Made by a program: the position numbers and the translations under genes. From assembly GCA_963725415.1 (NCBI GenBank), contig CAVRZY010000046.1, forward strand, positions 1 to 34,709: a DNA stretch of 34,709 bases, in the 5' to 3' direction. This DNA is from CAVRZY01 sp963725415 (GTDB lineage Bacteria > Acidobacteriota > Terriglobia > Bryobacterales > Bryobacteraceae). Shown here one piece after another: positions 25,408 to 34,709 of the stretch. Every line of letters begins with the position of its first letter. Position 1 is the stretch's first letter. The notes under the pieces were generated by a model. That model saw nothing but the letters and a program-made list of their open reading frames with translations. It was not told the origin of the DNA and ran no database searches.

Positions 25408-26634
25408 ATGCGAGTGAATCGGCGAAGTTTTCTGGCAGGCGCGGCGGGGACGGGAGCGCCCGTGCTGCCGAGCGCGCTACAGCGCCCCAGTCCAGATGAT
25501 CTGGACCGTGCGGCGGCAGCCCCGGTCTTGAAACGCGACCGGCTGCCATCACCGGTGGTCATCGACTCCATCCGGCTGCTGAGAAAAGACAAAGAGTTCC
25601 TTCTCCACGTACGCTCCAAAGACGGGGCCGAGGGCGTCTCCCTGACCAACCCGCCCCGAGCCAACTACCTCACGCCCATCCTGAAGCAGCTCGTGATCCC
25701 CTTCTTCATCGGCAAGGACGCCCGCGACCTCGATAACCTGCTCTGGGAGCTGTACCGCTGGCAGGACAACTACAAGTTGTACGGGCTGGCCTTGTGGAGC
25801 CCGCAGGCCTGGGTGGAGTTCGCCATTCTGGACATGCTGGGGCGCATCGCGGGCAAGCCCATGGGCGCGCTCGTGGGGGATGTCGTCCAGCGCGAAGTGC
25901 CCTTCTACGTGGCCAGCGGCAGGCGGGACACGACGCCCGAACAGGAGGTCGAGTACCTGCGGAAGCTAGTCGAGCAGTCGGGGGCCAAGGCGCTGAAATT
26001 CCGGGTGGGAGGCCGCATGAGCCGCAACGCCGACGCCATGCCGGGACGCACCGAAAAGCTCATTCCGCTGGTGCGGAAAACCTTCGGCGACTCCATCGAC
26101 CTTCACGCCGATTCCAACAGCTCCTACGACCCGCCCAAAGCCATCGAAGTAGGGCGCATGCTCGAAGAAATCAAGGCCGTCTATTTCGAGGAACCCTGTC
26201 CGTTCGATCATCTGGAGGACACGAAGAAGGTGGCCGACGCCCTCACCATCCCGGTGGCGGGCGGAGAGCAGGAGTACAGCCACTGGCGCTTCCGCTGGAT
26301 GATCGCCAACCGCGGGGTGGATGTCGTCGAGCCGGACTTGTTCTACTACGGCGGGATGGTGCGTTCGATCCGCGTAGCCCGGATGGCGGAGGTCGCCAAG
26401 ATGCCGGTCACCATACACATCTCCGGCGGCTTCGGCTTCGTCTACATGCTGCATTACGCCTCCTGCCTGCGCAACCCGGCCAAATACCAGGAGTACAAGC
26501 TGGGAACCGAGCGATACGGTAGCTGGTTCGATCCTCCCATCACGGTCAAAGGCGGCAAGATGACCGTGCCCACCGGTCCGGGCGTAGGGATCAAGGACCT
26601 CAAGGGCCTGTTGCAGGGCGCCGTCGAGGTTTGA
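25408..26634 (+). CDS. Mandelate racemase/enolase-superfamily enzyme, Tat-exported
   Basis: 408 residues from ATG 25408, preceded by AGGAGG with 8-base spacing. The N terminus VNRRSFLAGAAGTGAPVLPS is a twin-arginine signal. The barrel shows Lys197-x-Arg199 (LKFRV), metal ligands Asp235 (HADSN), Glu261 or Glu262 (FEEPCP) and Glu287 (GGEQEY), and the Asp310 / His337 pair (VEPDLFYYGG, VTIHISGG). This arrangement marks the mandelate-racemase subgroup, which removes a proton next to a carboxylate, mostly in sugar-acid dehydratases. The substrate is unknown. Export to the periplasm and a nearby TonB receptor suggest processing of an imported sugar acid. The gene appears intact. Confidence 0.82.
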   Translation: MRVNRRSFLAGAAGTGAPVLPSALQRPSPDDLDRAAAAPVLKRDRLPSPVVIDSIRLLRKDKEFLLHVRSKDGAEGVSLTNPPRANYLTPILKQLVIPFFIGKDARDLDNLLWELYRWQDNYKLYGLALWSPQAWVEFAILDMLGRIAGKPMGALVGDVVQREVPFYVASGRRDTTPEQEVEYLRKLVEQSGAKALKFRVGGRMSRNADAMPGRTEKLIPLVRKTFGDSIDLHADSNSSYDPPKAIEVGRMLEEIKAVYFEEPCPFDHLEDTKKVADALTIPVAGGEQEYSHWRFRWMIANRGVDVVEPDLFYYGGMVRSIRVARMAEVAKMPVTIHISGGFGFVYMLHYASCLRNPAKYQEYKLGTERYGSWFDPPITVKGGKMTVPTGPGVGIKDLKGLLQGAVEV

Positions 26635-26827
26635 GACACCGCCACCCTGCTAGCCGTCTGCGCAGTGGCCTTCAGGGCAGCCGCACGAGACCCAGCAGAG
26701 CGCGTTTACAGCACCCCTACGTCCAGTCCGAAGCACCAGGACCAGCCCAAGGTCACGGGCTGGGGCGCCACCAGAGCGGCTGCTGGGTCAGGCCGCTGGC
26801 GGCGGCCCATGCGACGCCGTCTGGGGC

Positions 26828-26911
26828 TATACTGGAGCCGAACCGGGAAGCCAAAACGGAAATTCCGGGTATACTGAAAGGCGGCCAGGGCGCCAAAACG
26901 GAACAACTGGC
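26828..26911 (+). promoter_or_regulatory. Two tandem 42-bp promoter-like units before the TonB receptor
   Basis: The 313-base gap 26635-26947 holds no convincing gene. Its right part contains TATACT at 26828-26833 and again at 26870-26875, exactly 42 bases apart. Each is followed after 20 bases by AAACGGAA (26854 and 26896), within the shared CCAAAACGGAA. This is a partly diverged tandem duplication with four helical turns of spacing, which suits tandem promoters or operators. The receptor's ribosome site GGGAGG is at 26936-26941. Confidence 0.4.
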
Positions 26912-26947
26912 TGACACTAAATTGAAGCTATCGCTGGGAGGTTAGCG

Positions 26948-29900
26948 ATGAACAGATTCACAAAACTCACGTTGCTGGTGGGGTGCTTCTTCATCACAAC
27001 TTTGCTGGTCGGGCAATTCGAGACGGCCGAAGTTCTGGGCACGGTGCGGGACGCCACGGGAGGCGCGCTGCCCAAAGCGACCGTCACCCTTACCAACCAG
27101 GACACCGGGATCCAGGTGCAGGCCACCACCGACGAGAAGGGGAATTACGACTTCTTCAACGTCAAGGTCGGCCGCTACACCATTGCGGTAGAGAGCAGTG
27201 GATTCGCGAAGTTTAGGACGACGGATGTGGTGGTGAACGTCAATGCGCGCCAGCGCGTCGATGTCACGATGCAACTCGGGCTGATCACACAATCCATCGA
27301 AGTAACGGGGATCGCCGCCGCCCTGGAGAGTGACTCCAGCGAACACGGCCAGGTGATCCAAACGCAGCAGATCGTGGAATTGCCGCTCAACGGCCGGAAC
27401 TATTCCGACCTGGCGCTGCTGACGACCAACGTGCACAAGTCGCCCATTGCGATGACCGAAACGACGCCGCGCGAAGGCGCATTTAACGTGAACGGGATGC
27501 GCAGCACGTATAACAACTTCCTGATGGACGGGATGGACAACAACGCCTATTCCACCAGCAATCAGGGATTCTCGAACCAGGTGGCGCAGCCTTCCCCGGA
27601 CGCGGTGGCCGAGTTCAAAGTCATCACCGGCAACTTCAGCGCGGAGTACGGCCGCGTGGGCGGAGCCGTCGTGAACGTGGTCATGCGTTCGGGAACCAAT
27701 CAGTTGCATGGGACGCTCTACGAGTTCCTGCGGAACACGGATCTGAACGCGGTCGGCTTTTTCAAACCGGCCACCGGGGTCAAGCCCACGCTCCACCGGA
27801 ACCAGTTCGGGCTGACCGTGGGCGGCCCCATCGTCAAGAACAGGGTCTTCTTCTTCGGCGATTACGAAGGCTACCGCCACATCCAGAAAACACTCTACGT
27901 CGCATCGATTCCGAACCTGAATGACCGCGCGGGCGTTCTGCCGGTGCCGGTGGTCAATCCTCTGACCGGCACCCTCTACCCGGCGGGCGCCCAGATCGCC
28001 ATGATCCCGTTCGCTAAGAAGGTCCTGAGCGAACTGCCGGCGGTTCCCGCCGGCCTTAACCGCGCGAACGACTACCAGCAGATGATGCTCAACCCGCGGG
28101 ATTACGCGGACAAGTACGACGCCAAGATCGACGGCCAGATCAACAAGAAGATGAACGGTTTCCTGCGCTTCAGCCAGCGCAAGGACAACCAGTTCTATTC
28201 GCCTTACGTGGAAGGCCCGTCGGGCGGCTCGGGCAACGGCTATGTCCGCGTACTTAGCCAGGCGGCGGCCCTCGGGTACACCTGGACCGTGACCTCGACC
28301 TCGCTGGCTGAGGTCCGCATGAGCTTCACCCACATGCGTGCCGGGAAGCAGCCGCCGTTCTTGGGTGGCACGAGCATGCAGGACCTGTATGGGATCTCCG
28401 GCCTGCCGACCTTTCCCGAATTGACCGGGGGCCTGAATACGCAGAACATCACCGGGTTTACCACCGGCATCATAGGGCGGCAGGCGACGAACCCGCAGTT
28501 CCAGCACCCGACCACCTGGAACCCCAAGGTGAACTACTCCTGGATGAAAGGCCGCCATGCGCTCAAGATGGGCGGCGAGATGCACCTCGTCCACACGCAG
28601 GTGATGGACATCAACCCGGTGTACGGCCTCCTGGGCTATGCCGGCCAGTTCAGCAAGCCGACCTGCGCGCAACTGGGACAGGCGGCCAACTGCGCGGTGG
28701 CGAACGATTCGGCGAGCTACGACGTCGCGGATTTTATGTTCGGTCTTCCCAGCCAGATCCAGGATGCCAACTGGCTGGTAGGCAACTATCGCCAGCGCGA
28801 CTACTTCCTCTATGTCCAGGACGACTTTCGGGTCAACTCGAAACTCACCGTGAACCTGGGGCTGCGCTGGGAATTCGCCACGCCGCGGTGGGAGCGGGAC
28901 AACGTCCTGTCGAATTATGACCCGATCACTAACAGCATGATTACCGCGAAGGGCGGCGGCCTCTATGACCGCACGCTGGTGAATCCGGATTACAGGGATT
29001 GGGCGCCCCGTATCGGCCTCGCTTACAGCATCAACCCCAAGACCGTCTTCCGCGGCGGATACGGAATCAGCTACGTGCACATCAACCGCCTGGGGAGCGC
29101 GGACGAACTGGGCATCAATGGACCGCAGGTGGTGATCGCTACCATAAACCAGTCCGTTCCTGCCGGCGGTTCGGTTCCCGCCAGTTTTCTGACCACGCCG
29201 TCCGCCTTCCCGGCTGGTCTCACCAGCCCGGCCAATTTCAATGCGGTCAATGCGAATGTCGCCTACATTCCGCGTGACACGCGGTGGCCGTACGTGCAGA
29301 CATGGTTTGCTTCGGTGCAGCGCGAACTCGTCAAGAGCTGGGTGCTGGAGCTGGGGTACACCGGCAGTCATAGTCTCCGGCTGCCGGTCCTTAGCGACTA
29401 CAACGAGGCCCTGCCCAATCGCCCGGCCAGAGCCTGGGGACGCAGGCCCGGCGGCCAAACCAGAAGTTCGGCGCGATCACGTGGGTCAATCCCGCCGGCC
29501 AGAGCGTCTACAACGGCTTCTCGGCCCGGCTGGAGCATCGCTTCTCTTCCGGGTTGTACTTCGCTGAACTCGTTCACCTGGTCGAAGGCTTTGGGCAACT
29601 CCGAGCAGGCGCTCGAAAACAACGTGACCGTCCAGAATGTCTACGATCTGAAAAACGAGCGCGGCCCCACCAGCTATGACATCAAGCTATTGAACGTCAC
29701 CAGCGTGGTCTATCAGCTTCCGTTCGGCAAGGGCCGGAAGTTCGGCTCGAGCTGGAACGGCGTGCTGGATGCGATCGCGGGCGGCTGGGAGATGAATGCC
29801 ATCAACACCGCCACCTCGGGGATGCCTCGTGAATGTCACTTACACGCCGGCGTCGGCCCTGGATGCCACCGGGCGTTTGGCCGAATGGCGCGGCGTGGCC

Positions 29901-30257
29901 ACACAACGCCCGAACCTGGTCGGGGATCCCACCCGCCCCAGCGGAGCGCCGATGATCGATCAGTACTGGAACAAAGCGGCGTTTGCGTTGCCGACCGCCA
30001 GCGCGCCGTTTGGAAACCTCGGCCGCAACGCTTTGCGCGGCGCGAACTTCTGGCAATGGGATCTCGGGGTAAACAAGCGTTTCAGGATCCCCGCGCGGGA
30101 GGGCATGGGCTTGCAGTTCCGGTCCGAGTTCTTCAATTTCCTGAACCACACGAACTTCGGAGGGCCCAGCAGCGACATTACCAGTGCGGCCTTCGGGACC
30201 ATCCGCAGCACGCTTCCGCCGAGGCAGATCCAGTTCGCCTTGAAGCTGATGTTCTAG
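26948..30257 (+). CDS. TonB-dependent receptor with carboxypeptidase-regulatory-like domain (Oar-like), frameshifted
   Basis: About 1,100 residues. ATG 26948 follows GGGAGG, and a signal peptide (TLLVGCFFITTLLVGQ) leads to a CarboxypepD_reg-like domain (about 25-115; VLGTVRDATGGALPKATVTL). A plug follows (VELPLNGRNYSDLALL, FNVNGMRSTYNNFLMDGMDN, AEYGRVGGAVVNVV), then a large beta-barrel ending in Phe (IQFALKLMF). It probably imports a glycan-derived substrate across the outer membrane. The frame breaks near 29420 and returns near 29550 (between them FGAITWVNPAGQSVYNGFSA reads in another frame). It breaks again near 29826, where one extra C before GTGAATGTC precedes NVTYTPASALDATGRL. These are small indels in an otherwise complete gene. 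Confidence 0.85.
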
Positions 30258-30300
30258 TATACGGGCAGGCCAGCAAGCGCATACTTTCCAGGGAGGATCG

Positions 30301-31868
30301 GTGAACCGCTCCGAGATGTATGGTCGTCTTCGGGCGCACGTGGGACCGTGGGACATGATCGTGGTCGGCGGAGGCGCCACCGGCGTGGGGGTGGCCATCG
30401 ACGCAGCCACTCGCGGCTACGACCTGCTCCTGCTGGAGCAGAGCGACTTCGGCAAGGGGACCTCCAGCCGTAGCACCAAGCTGATCCACGGCGGCGTGCG
30501 CTACCTCGAGCAAGGCAATCTCTCGCTCGTCATGGAGGCCTTGAAGGAGCGCGGGTTGCTGCTCGAAAACGCGCCGCACCTGGTTCGCAATCTTGGCTTC
30601 GTCGTACCCAACTACGACTGGTGGGAAGCCCCGTTCTACGGCATCGGACTCAAGCTCTACAACCTGCTGGCCGGAAAGTACGGCTTCGGCGCCTCGCGGA
30701 TCCTCTCCAAGGAAGAGACCCTGGAGCGGTTGCCCACGATCAGGACCGAAGGCCTGAGAGGCGGCGTGATCTACTTCGACGGCCAGTTCGATGATTCGCG
30801 CCTGCTCATCCATCTGGTGACGACCGCCTGCGAGCAGGGCGCGGTCTTGCTCAACTACGCGCAGGTAACCGAGTTGACGAAGGATAGCCAGGGGTTCGTG
30901 GACGGCGTAAAGGTCCGGGATGCTGGAGACCGGCGAGGAGTTTCAGACCGGCGGGAAGGTAGTCATCAACGCGACCGGGCCGTTCTACCGACGAGCTGCG
31001 CCGCAAGGCCGATCCGGCCGCCCAGCCGATGATCGCGCCCAGCCAAGGCATCCACCTGGTCTTCGACGGATCATTCCTGGCGGGCGAGGACGCCATCATG
31101 GTGCCGCACACCAGCGACGGGCGCGTGATGTTCGCCATACCGTGGCACGGGCACACCCTGGTCGGCACCACCGACACGCCGGTTCCGGCCCCGTCGCTCG
31201 AACCGCTGGCCATGGAGCAGGAAATCGAGTTCATTCTCCAGACGGCGTCGCTCTATCTCCAGAAGAAGCCAACGCGGAGCGACGTCCTCAGCGTGTTCGC
31301 GGGGATTCGGCCGCTGGTGCGGTCGGGCGACGCCGGCAACACGGCGGCACTTTCCCGCGACCATACGATCCGCATCGAAAACCTGGGCATGATCACCGTC
31401 TGCGGCGGGAAATGGACCACCTATCGTCACATGGCGGAAGACTGTGTCAATCAGGCGGCCACCCTGGCGCGGCTGCCGGAGAAGGCCTGCGTCACCGCTC
31501 ACCTGAACATCCATGGCTTCCACCCGAGCTCGGCGAGGTTCGGCTATTTGTCGGTATACGGCTCCGACGCTCCGGCGGTGCAGGAACTGATGGATGCCGA
31601 CGCGACGCTGGCGGTGAGGCTTCACCCCGCCCTTCCCTACACCGCTGCGGAGGTGGTGTGGGCGGCACGCGAGGAGATGGCGCGCACCGTGGAAGATGTT
31701 CTCGCCCGCCGCACTCGGGCGCTGTTCCTCAACGCCGCGGCCGCCATCGATATGGCCCCTTGCGTTGCCGAGCTGATGGCCCGCGAGCTGAATCGCAGCG
31801 CAGAATGGCAGGCCTGGCAGGTGCGGTCGTTCCAGGAGACCGCCCGACGCTATCTGCCGGGGCAGTAA
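30301..31868 (+). CDS. glpD: Aerobic glycerol-3-phosphate dehydrogenase, two apparent frameshifts
   Basis: About 520 residues. GTG 30301 lies behind GGGAGGATCG. The FAD site is IVVGGGATGVGVAIDAATRG with GTSSRSTKLIHGGVRYLEQG, diagnostic of GlpD. Later motifs are VINATGPF, LVGTTDTP, VFAGIRPLV and GGKWTTYRHMAED. It oxidises glycerol-3-phosphate to dihydroxyacetone phosphate at the inner membrane and feeds electrons to quinone. The frame shifts near 30920 (an extra G after GTCCGGGAT, before LETGEEFQTGGK) and near 30985 (an extra T in GGGCCGTTCTACC, before TDELRRKADPAAQPM). Both look like single inserted bases. No glycerol kinase or facilitator is next to it. Confidence 0.88.
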
Positions 31869-31944
31869 AGGCCGGACAATTACGAAAACCAGCGGACAGC
31901 CCCAGCAGCCCAAGGTCACTTAGTTTTCGGCTTGGGCGGGGGTG

Positions 31945-31977
31945 GGACAGGCGGTTTCGCCTGTCCGCCGATTTTTT
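31945..31977 (+). terminator. Intrinsic terminator-like hairpin after glpD
   Basis: GGACAGGCG (31945-31953) pairs perfectly with CGCCTGTCC (31958-31966) around a GTTT loop and is followed after five bases by six T (31972-31977). It lies 77 bases beyond the glpD stop. The stem shares the GGACAGGC core of the palindromes elsewhere in the window, so it may be a family member working as a terminator. Confidence 0.6.
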
Positions 31978-32002
31978 CACGCCTTCCCAGTCTCCAGGGG
32001 CG

Positions 32003-32070
32003 GTAGGACGAGCTTCAGCTTGTCTCGCGCGATATTCCTGAGGCGTCCGGACAAGCGAAAGCCTGGCCTG
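32003..32070. repeat. Imperfect intergenic inverted repeat
   Basis: The stretch 32003-32025 (containing GAGCTTCAGCTTGTC) and 32046-32070 (containing GGACAAGCGAAAGCCTGG) are imperfectly complementary around about 20 bases. It is part of the 560-base gap between glpD and the efflux adaptor gene (31869-32428), which otherwise holds degenerate sequence with no convincing intact gene. Confidence 0.4.
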
Positions 32071-32238
32071 CGGGCGCAACCATGACGGTTCAGAGCGCTG
32101 CCCGGAGGTCCGCATTTCGAGCTGGACAACGGCTGGAGAAAAATGCGAGGACGCGCGCACAAGACCGGAGCTCACGAGTCCGTAACGGGAACGCTGGCTC
32201 CCCATCCTGGACGACTTTCGAACTCTTGCGGCTAGGAA

Positions 32239-32331
32239 CGCATCCAGGTACTCCTCGAAGATGAGCTGGTGGCTGACATGGACCGCCTCTGGGTCCAGCA
32301 GGTGTCGCATCTGAAAAAGTCTTCCGTGTAG
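32239..32331 (+). pseudogene. Possible ribbon-helix-helix antitoxin N-terminal remnant
   Basis: A short frame reads RIQVLLEDELVADMDRLWVQ and ends at TAG 32329-32331. The first part resembles the N-terminal strand and helix of CopG-like antitoxins (a basic-x-x-V-x-L-x-D-x-L-V-x-x-D-x-L pattern). There is no start codon directly before it and no toxin gene beside it. It may be a decayed relic, and the match is too short to be certain. Confidence 0.2.
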
Positions 32332-32428
32332 CTCACGCCCACCCCCTCCCGACCGAGCCCCCGGTCCGGCTCCGTCGGCTCCGACGTAACATTCCGTCCC
32401 CCGCCAGCGCCATTGATTGGCAGAGCCG

Positions 32429-33715
32429 ATGCGATCCGCATTTACCGATGCGATAGTACTCCGAACCAATAAGTGCCTGTTTTTAGTTGGACTTATAGCG
32501 CTGGCGCTGCTGTTTTCGCCCGGTTGCGCCAACTCCGGCGCCAGCCCTTCCGCAGGCCCCGGAGGCGGCAAAGGCGGCCGGAGGGGTCCGGGCGGCGGCG
32601 ACGTGCCTGTCATCGTCGCCTTGGCCTCCCAAAGGAACGTCCCCGTCGAAATCCAGGTGATCGGGAACGTGGAGGCCTACTCCACGGTTTCCATCAAGGC
32701 GCAGGTCAGCGGGCTCCTCCAGCGCGTCCATTTCCGCGAGGGCGATTATGTGAAGCAGGACGACCTGCTGTTCACCATCGACCCCAGCCCCCTCGAGGCC
32801 CAGCTCCATGTCAGCGAAGCCGAGCTGGAGCGGAACCTGGCCCTGCTGGCGCAGTCCGAGGCCACCCTGAAGCGCGACACCGCCCAGGCCCAGTACAGCC
32901 GCGCACAGGCTTCCCGCTATGCCACTCTGCTCAAAGAGGGCATCTTTTCCCGCGATCAGACCGAGCAGGTGCAGGCCAGCGCCGACGCTCAGTCCCAGGC
33001 GGTCCACGCCGACGAAGCGGCCGTCAAGAGTGCCCAGGCAGCGGTGGTTGCCAGCCGCGCCACCGTGGCCATGGCAAAGATTCAATCCGGATACACCGTC
33101 ATCCGCGCGCCCGTGGACGGCCGCACCGGGACCACCCAGATCAAGGAAGGCAACCTGGTCGCCGCCAACCAGACCGAGCTGACCACGGTCAACAAAATCC
33201 GGCCCATTTTCGTCACCTTCGCCGTCCCCGAGTCCCAACTGTCGGCCATCAAGCGCCATATGGCCGAACATCCTTTGCAGGTCCGCGTGCGACTGCAGAG
33301 CGAACCCGGTAACGAGGAGATCGGGAGCCTGACTTTCGTAGACAACACGGTCGACACCTCAACCGGCACGATCAAGCTGAAGGGTACCTTCGCCAACTCC
33401 GCCCGCAAGCTGTGGCCCGGGCAGTTCGTCCGCGTCACCCTGCGGCTCACCACCCAATTGGGCGCGGTGGTGGTTCCCAACCAGGCGGTCCAGACCGGGC
33501 AGAACGGCTCGTTCGTGTACGTTGTGAAGCCGGACCGAACCGTGGAATCGCGTCCGGTAGTGACCGGCGCCCGCCTCGACCAGGATATCGTGATGGAGCA
33601 GGGACTCCAGTCTGGTGAAACGGTGGTCACCGAAGGCCAGTTACGCCTAGGGCCGGGTTCCCGCGTCGCAGTGCGCGATTCCCGCGGCGGCCCGCGGCGC
33701 GGCCGACGGACTTAG
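32429..33715 (+). CDS. RND efflux periplasmic adaptor (MdtA/AcrA-like lipoprotein)
   Basis: 428 residues from ATG 32429; TTG 32417 is possible but less likely. The lipobox LLFSPGC gives a lipidated Cys33. A Gly-rich linker leads to the membrane-fusion protein: the first half-lipoyl strand (VEAYSTVSIKAQVSGLLQRV and HFREGDYVKQDDLLFTIDP), an alpha-hairpin (about 100-185), the second half (YTVIRAPVDGRTGTTQIKEG), a beta-barrel (TSTGTIKLKGTFANSARKLW) and a basic tail. It connects the inner-membrane pump to an outer-membrane channel. The RND pump gene starts 15 bases later, so both form an operon. The exported compound is not known. Confidence 0.9.
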   Translation: MRSAFTDAIVLRTNKCLFLVGLIALALLFSPGCANSGASPSAGPGGGKGGRRGPGGGDVPVIVALASQRNVPVEIQVIGNVEAYSTVSIKAQVSGLLQRVHFREGDYVKQDDLLFTIDPSPLEAQLHVSEAELERNLALLAQSEATLKRDTAQAQYSRAQASRYATLLKEGIFSRDQTEQVQASADAQSQAVHADEAAVKSAQAAVVASRATVAMAKIQSGYTVIRAPVDGRTGTTQIKEGNLVAANQTELTTVNKIRPIFVTFAVPESQLSAIKRHMAEHPLQVRVRLQSEPGNEEIGSLTFVDNTVDTSTGTIKLKGTFANSARKLWPGQFVRVTLRLTTQLGAVVVPNQAVQTGQNGSFVYVVKPDRTVESRPVVTGARLDQDIVMEQGLQSGETVVTEGQLRLGPGSRVAVRDSRGGPRRGRRT

Positions 33716-33730
33716 CTCGAGGCGCCCGGC

Positions 33731-34709
33731 GTGAACATCTCCGCCAATTTCATCCGCCGCCCCATCGCCACCAGCCTGCTGATGGCGGCCATCGCGCTGT
33801 TCGGAGTCATCGCCTACCGCGCTCTGCCGGTCAGCGACCTGCCCCAGGTGGACTATCCCACTATCACCGTCTCTGCCAGCCTCCCCGGCGCCAACCCCGA
33901 CACCATGGCGTCGGCCGTCGCTACCCCGCTCGAACGCCAGTTCACCACCATCGCCGGCCTGGATTCGATGATCTCCAACAGCTCGCAGGGATCCACCTCC
34001 ATCACCCTGCAGTTCGACCTGAGCCGCGACATCGACGGCGCCACCGTGGACGTCGAAACCTGCATTGCCGCGGCCATGCCGCTGCTGCCCCCCGGCATGC
34101 CCACCCCGCCCTCCTTCCGCAAGGTCAACCCCGGCGACATGCCCATCCTGTCCCTGTTCCTGACCTCCCCCACCATGCGCCTGTCTGACCTCGACGAGTA
34201 CGCCGAAACGATGGTCGCCCAGCGCATTTCCATGGTGGACGGCGTCTCCCAAGTGCAGGTCTTCGGCTCCGCCAAGTACGCCGTGCGCGTGCAGGTCGAC
34301 CCCAACGAGCTCGTCGCCAGAGGCATCGGCCTCAACGAGGTCGACGCCGCGCTGCGGAATTGGAACGTCAACATTCCTACCGGCACTCTGCACGGCCCCC
34401 ATACCGCTTACAACCTCCAGGTCAACGGCCAGCTCATGCGCGCCGTCGATTACCGCCCTCTGATCGTTACCTACAGGAACGGCGCGCCGGTCCACCTGAA
34501 CGAAGTGGCGCGCGTGATCGACAGCGTCGAGAACGACAAGGTCTACTCAAAGATCTACGGCGGAGAGTACGGCAAACGGGGCACCGGGGGCGTATCTCTG
34601 GCGGTGATGCGTCAGCCCGGCAGTAACACCATCGAAGTTACCGACCGCGTTAGGGAGTTACTGCCCATTTTCCAGGCGCAGATGCCGCCCGGGGGGGGGG
34701 GGGGGGGGG
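33731..34709 (+). CDS. RND multidrug efflux pump (AcrB/MdtB-like), cut by the window end
   Basis: The start is GTG 33731 after GAGG. The protein begins MNISANFIRRPIATSLLMAA and continues with VSDLPQVDYPTITVSASLPG, VATPLERQFTTIAGLDSMIS, FDLSRDIDGATVDVE, AAAMPLLPPGMPTPPSFRKV and VQVFGSAKYAVRVQVDPNEL. This is the usual N-terminal part of HAE1-type RND pumps: the first membrane helix and the beginning of the porter domain. About 320 of about 1,040 residues are present, in a single frame with no break. The gene runs off the window, and the last bases (34691-34709) are a G run that cannot be trusted as coding sequence. Confidence 0.9.
   Translation, partial: MNISANFIRRPIATSLLMAAIALFGVIAYRALPVSDLPQVDYPTITVSASLPGANPDTMASAVATPLERQFTTIAGLDSMISNSSQGSTSITLQFDLSRDIDGATVDVETCIAAAMPLLPPGMPTPPSFRKVNPGDMPILSLFLTSPTMRLSDLDEYAETMVAQRISMVDGVSQVQVFGSAKYAVRVQVDPNELVARGIGLNEVDAALRNWNVNIPTGTLHGPHTAYNLQVNGQLMRAVDYRPLIVTYRNGAPVHLNEVARVIDSVENDKVYSKIYGGEYGKRGTGGVSLAVMRQPGSNTIEVTDRVRELLPIFQAQMPPGGGGGG
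34691..34709. other. Terminal 19-base G run, probable artefact
   Basis: The sequence ends in 19 consecutive G inside the conserved RND region, where only one or two would be expected after ATGCCGCCC. A Gly-only tail is not a feature of this pump family, so this is most likely a read or assembly artefact at a contig end. Confidence 0.75.

Noticed and set aside
26942..29458. Long minus-strand open frame (838 codons) opposite the TonB receptor.
   Set aside because: It is antisense to a recognisable receptor and rich in His/Arg as expected for a shadow frame; no domain seen.
31729..32613. Minus-strand open frame across the glpD to efflux adaptor gap.
   Set aside because: It overlaps real coding sequence at both ends and its product shows no family pattern; the gap looks degenerate.

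Overview
The window is about 34.7 kb of GC-rich bacterial DNA. It most resembles the genome of a Solibacter/Bryobacter-type Acidobacteriota. The grounds are a very large carboxypeptidase-regulatory-domain TonB receptor, a MoxR/DUF58/BatA/DUF4175/DUF4159 operon, abundant intergenic palindromes and the gene repertoire. This assignment is inference; no rRNA or other phylogenetic marker is present.

Layout. Positions 1-1550 are a decayed mobile island. An AT-rich left edge and a chain of small overlapping ORFs lead into a frameshifted serine recombinase remnant, which runs into a tyrosine recombinase remnant. The island abuts the 3' end of tRNA-Arg(UCG) at 1552-1627, a typical integration target. 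Next comes an AppA-like histidine acid phosphatase (1798-2838) whose 5' part, with the RHG active site, is missing. On the minus strand, 10587 down to 2863 holds a sugar locus: GH106-like glycosidase, mannitol-type PTS EIICB, EIIA, a zinc-dependent polyol dehydrogenase, a BrnT/BrnA toxin-antitoxin pair, PTS Enzyme I and HPr.

Positions 10632-11178 hold six tandem copies of an 83-bp nested-hairpin repeat plus a seventh hairpin of the same design with a different stem sequence. To the right, a plus-strand operon (11265-25303) encodes DUF4159, a vWA membrane protein, a caspase-fold protein without an obvious catalytic Cys, a TPR-gluzincin peptidase, a four-helix-bundle (S23/IVP family) protein, a MoxR ATPase, a DUF58 protein, a BatA-like vWA protein and a DUF4175 coiled-coil protein. 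It looks like a MoxR-vWA envelope machine.

Two related inverted-repeat elements built from a 15-bp heptamer/octamer repeat sit exactly at gene boundaries of this operon. One carries the four-helix-bundle gene (17455-17900) and the other is a 91-bp empty version (19833-19923). They are the best candidate here for a little-described mobile system.

The right end carries a Tat-exported enolase-superfamily enzyme, the TonB receptor, glycerol-3-phosphate dehydrogenase and an RND efflux pair. The RND pump gene is cut by the window end, which is a 19-base G run. Single-base frameshifts occur in ptsI, the TonB receptor and glpD as well as in the decayed island. Most look like one extra base, so part of the sequence may carry read errors.
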